Shown: piece by piece, positions 62,036 to 64,000 of the stretch
Numbering within the stretch: position 1 is the stretch's first letter
How the letters are laid out: each line of letters begins with the position of its first letter
Assembly: GCF_049739465.1 (NCBI RefSeq)
Contig: NZ_JBMHHY010000012.1
Location: 1 to 64,000, forward strand
Direction of reading: 5' to 3'
DNA length: 64,000 bases
Source: Embleya sp049739465
Lineage (GTDB): Bacteria > Actinomycetota > Actinomycetes > Streptomycetales > Streptomycetaceae
Translations under genes and position numbers: made by a program
The notes under the pieces: generated by a model
The model's input: only the letters and a program-made list of their open reading frames with translations
What the model was told of the DNA's origin: nothing
The model's database searches: none

Positions 62036-62214
62036 CCAGCATCGAGAACTACACGTGGCGCAAATCCGCAGCCTCGAGCGGGAACGACGCGTGCGTCGAG
62101 GTGGCCTCGCTTCCAACCTCCACTGGCATACGCGACACCAAGGACCGCAGTCGCGGCCACTTGGAGGCCGGCCCGGCCGCATGGGTCGAGCTGCTGAACG
62201 CACTCAAGCGGTAG
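62032..62214 (+). CDS. DUF397 protein 2
   Basis: This 60-residue DUF397 protein starts at TTG 62032, overlapping the remnant stop (TTGA), as the first copy overlaps its regulator. It contains TWRKSAASSGNDACVEVAS and ends AWVELLNALKR. Its 3' part is almost identical to copies 1 and 3, so it arose by tandem duplication. Confidence 0.88.
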   Translation: MTSIENYTWRKSAASSGNDACVEVASLPTSTGIRDTKDRSRGHLEAGPAAWVELLNALKR

Positions 62215-62216
62215 AG

Positions 62217-62399
62217 ATGGGCGCCATCGATGCGCATACGTGGCGAAAGTCTAGCCGGTCACAGTCCAATGATGCCTGTGTTGAGGTAGCGCCACTGCCG
62301 ACCTCCACCGGCATACGTGACACCAAGGACCGCGATCGCGGCCACCTGGAGGCCGGACCGGCCGCGTGGCGCGAGCTGCTGAACGCACTCAAACGGTAG
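62217..62399 (+). CDS. DUF397 protein 3
   Basis: This 60-residue DUF397 protein starts at ATG 62217, two bases after copy 2. It has HTWRKSSRSQSNDACVEVAP and ends AAWRELLNALKR. The stop is followed by a strong terminator. Three consecutive DUF397 genes with one regulator is unusual. Confidence 0.88.
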   Translation: MGAIDAHTWRKSSRSQSNDACVEVAPLPTSTGIRDTKDRDRGHLEAGPAAWRELLNALKR

Positions 62400-62404
62400 C
62401 GACG

Positions 62405-62440
62405 AAGGAAGAAGCCCCCGGCTCCGGGGGCTTCTTCCTT
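62405..62440 (+). terminator. Strong terminator after the DUF397 array
   Basis: AAGGAAGAAGCCCCC (62405-62419) pairs perfectly with GGGGGCTTCTTCCTT (62426-62440) around GGCTCC, followed by T. This 15-bp stem ends the XRE-DUF397 unit. Confidence 0.88.
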
Positions 62441-62751
62441 TGGTTGCAATCGGAGGCATCCGGCGGCACAGAGTCCAGCGTTCGCCGAGATCGGATCCGG
62501 GAACCTCGCCAGACGCCGGCCGCCGCCCCGAAGGGGCGGCCGGCCCAGTAGTAGCCCAGAACGCCGATCCCCCGACCAGCGGATCTCCGCACCAACGGCC
62601 CGACCAGCCCAAACGCCGATCAGCCCCGGCCACTTGACCGACCGTCGAACTCCCCGCCCATCGGACCCTACGACCTACGGACACCCAACCGCCCCAGCAC
62701 GACGCCCCATTGGCACCGCCCGAGTTGCAACCGGCCGACGCGCCAAGCCAC
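62441..62751. other. Intergenic region with degenerate repeats, no supported gene
   Basis: This 311-bp stretch between the DUF397 terminator and the MerR gene stop holds irregular CCCGACCAGC/CGCCGATC-type repeats. Open frames lack ribosome sites, and I see no gene. Confidence 0.45.
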
Positions 62752-63159
62752 TCAGGCCGATATGGCCTCCGCCTCGGCCCCGTCGAACGGCGGATAGCTC
62801 TCGCCACCCATCCGCTCCGCCGCATCGATGTAGTCGGCCAGCGCGTCCCGGGACTGCGCGAGCGTAGCCATCTGATCGTCAAGTCGCCGCAACCGTGCCC
62901 GCATCGCGGCCACCAGTTCGGGGCACCCGGGCAACTCCGGTGCCTCGCCCACCGCGCACGGCAGCACGTACGCGATGTCCTCGGAGGACAGCCGGGCGCC
63001 GAGCAGGTGCCGGATCTGCTTCACCCGCAGCACGGCGCTCTCGTCGTACTCGCGGTATCCGTTCGCACCGCGGTCCGCCTCCAGCAGGCCCTGGGTCTCG
63101 TAGTAGCGCAGCTGATGGGCGTTGACGCCCGTCCGACGACTCAGTTCCCCGATCCGCAT
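62752..63159 (-). CDS. MerR family regulator
   Basis: This 135-residue protein has a MerR N-terminal HTH (RIGELSRRTGVNAHQLRYYETQGLLEADRGANGYREYDESAVLRVKQIRHLLGA, residues 2-55) and a helical coiled-coil dimerisation segment containing LRRLDDQMATLAQSRDALADYIDAAERM. It lacks a clear metal-binding Cys cluster, so it likely responds to an organic or redox signal. ATG 63159 was chosen. It is divergent from the NAD(P)-binding oxidoreductase gene. Confidence 0.9.
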   Translation of the reverse strand: MRIGELSRRTGVNAHQLRYYETQGLLEADRGANGYREYDESAVLRVKQIRHLLGARLSSEDIAYVLPCAVGEAPELPGCPELVAAMRARLRRLDDQMATLAQSRDALADYIDAAERMGGESYPPFDGAEAEAISA

Positions 63160-63172
63160 CGAAAACCTCGCT

Positions 63173-63200
63173 TGACCTTCACACCGGTATGAACGTTGAC
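63173..63200 (+). promoter_or_regulatory. MerR-type promoter-operator
   Basis: TTGACC (63173-63178) is followed by the near-palindrome TTCACACCGGTATGAA (63178-63193). A -10 about 19 bp downstream would give the overlong spacing typical of MerR-activated promoters. The element lies in the 50-bp gap between MerR and its divergent target. Confidence 0.55.
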
Positions 63201-63209
63201 GATGCTGCC

Positions 63210-64000
63210 ATGGACATCGACAAGACCAATTCACCCGTGCCAGTGCCAGCGCCCATGCCAGCGCCAGTGCCCGCACCCGCGCCCGCACCATCGCCATCGC
63301 CATCGCCAGTGACCGTCATCGGGCTCGGCCTGATGGGCCGGGCACTCGCCGGCGCGTTCCTGGCGGCCGGGCATCCGACCACCGTGTGGAACCGTACGCC
63401 CGCCAGGGCCGACCGGCTGGTGGCCGAGGGCGCCCGGCGGGCGGCGACGGTCGGGGACGCGCTCGAAGCCGGCGGCCTGGTGATCATCTGCGTCACCGAC
63501 TACCAGGCCATGTACGACCTTTTCGGCGACGCGAGTGACGGCGCGGTCGGCGCGAGTGACCGCACGCTCGACGGCACCACGTTGATCAATCTGACCTCGG
63601 GCAGCTCGGCCCAAGCCCGGGAGGCCGCCCGCTGGGCCGAGCAGCGCGGTGCCCGCTACCTGGACGGCGCGATCATGGCCATCCCGGCGGCGATCGGGAC
63701 CGAGGAGGCGGTGCTTCTGCACAGCGGGCCGCAGTCGGACTTCGACGCGCACAGGTCGACACTCGCCGCGCTCGGCACCGTCACCCACCTCGGCGAGGAC
63801 CATGGGCTGGCATCGTTGTACGACGTGGCCGGCCTGGCCATGATGTGGAGCGTCCTGAACGCCTGGCTCCAGGGCACCGCCCTGCTCAGGACGGCCGGCG
63901 TCGACGCCGCGACGTACGCGCCGTTCGCGCGGCAGATCGCCGCCGGCGTGGCCGAATGGCTACCCGGGTACGCCGAGCAGATCGACCGCGGCGCCTTCCC
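63210..64000 (+). CDS. NAD(P)-binding 6-phosphogluconate dehydrogenase-like / imine reductase-type protein (partial)
   Basis: The first 33 residues are Pro/Ala/Ser/Val repeats encoded by six-base units. A Rossmann fold follows: VTVIGLGLMGRALAGAFLAAGHPTTVWNRTPARADRLVAEGA, then LVIICVTDYQAMYDLF and TLINLTSGSSAQAREAARWAEQRGARYLDGAIM. These resemble imine reductase and beta-hydroxyacid dehydrogenase-like proteins. Starts at ATG 63210, ATG 63189 or GTG 63309 are possible. The gene continues past the window end. The divergent MerR gene suggests induction by a ligand of the regulator. Confidence 0.82.
   Translation, partial: MDIDKTNSPVPVPAPMPAPVPAPAPAPSPSPSPVTVIGLGLMGRALAGAFLAAGHPTTVWNRTPARADRLVAEGARRAATVGDALEAGGLVIICVTDYQAMYDLFGDASDGAVGASDRTLDGTTLINLTSGSSAQAREAARWAEQRGARYLDGAIMAIPAAIGTEEAVLLHSGPQSDFDAHRSTLAALGTVTHLGEDHGLASLYDVAGLAMMWSVLNAWLQGTALLRTAGVDAATYAPFARQIAAGVAEWLPGYAEQIDRGAF

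Overview
The window is very GC-rich and uses actinobacterial codons. It contains a Rieske lipoprotein, MHYT and GGDEF proteins, DUF397/DUF5753 regulator pairs, an F420-type LLM oxidoreductase and a SepX/Glp division-linked cluster. Together these point to a filamentous actinomycete of the Streptomycetaceae (Streptomyces, Kitasatospora or Embleya type). This is inferred from gene content and order; no 16S rRNA gene is present.

Layout. 0-2.4 kb: the tail of a protein O-mannosyltransferase, a TetR regulator, eight ~64-bp tandem repeats, an SGNH hydrolase and tRNA-Ala(CGC). 2.5-8.8 kb (minus strand): sepX, a GNAT acetyltransferase, mogA, moaC, glp/moeA and galU, with a GGDEF protein upstream; this conserved cluster mixes molybdopterin-type enzymes with cell-division genes. 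8.9-20.4 kb: core genes including 5-FTHF cyclo-ligase, a membrane-anchored penicillin-acylase family protein, a cation/proton antiporter, an MFS permease, an FmdB-type zinc ribbon, MTA phosphorylase, a SAF-domain protein, MscL and an Hrd-type sigma factor. 20.7-30.6 kb: an MFS efflux pump with a GNAT protein, a cupin, tRNA-Arg(CCT), a secreted trypsin-like protease, a reductive pyrimidine catabolism set (LLM oxidoreductase, dihydropyrimidinase, beta-ureidopropionase), and a histidine kinase overlapping a Rieske lipoprotein. 30.7-39.3 kb: DUF4383, a divergent MFS/TetR pair with operator repeats, a P1 peptidase, an MHYT sensor, a secreted M4 metalloprotease and a VanX-like dipeptidase. 39.4-44.1 kb: a DUF35/thiolase/thiolase operon and a nitronate monooxygenase whose promoters share one DNA motif. 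44.6-50.1 kb: a repeat-bearing fibre-like protein, an alpha/beta hydrolase, a rifampin monooxygenase (rox) with a rifamycin-associated element, and a DUF1801 protein.

50.2-62.4 kb looks accessory. It holds a DUF4132 protein co-translated with a small protein that ends in Gly-Gly and resembles ubiquitin/MoaD; a DUF6879/Scr1-type regulator module; a 44-residue peptide gene translationally coupled to an isoaspartyl-methyltransferase-like enzyme; a tRNA-like cloverleaf with abnormal loops; small zinc-binding and hypothetical proteins; a phosphotransferase; and an XRE regulator followed by three tandem DUF397 genes. The window closes with a MerR regulator divergent from an NAD(P)-binding oxidoreductase that runs off the end.

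The best candidates for something undescribed are the Gly-Gly protein with DUF4132 (50.4-53.3 kb), the peptide-methyltransferase pair (55.6-56.9 kb), the tRNA-like element (57.08 kb), the fibre-like protein (44.6 kb) and the motif shared by the thiolase and nitronate monooxygenase promoters.
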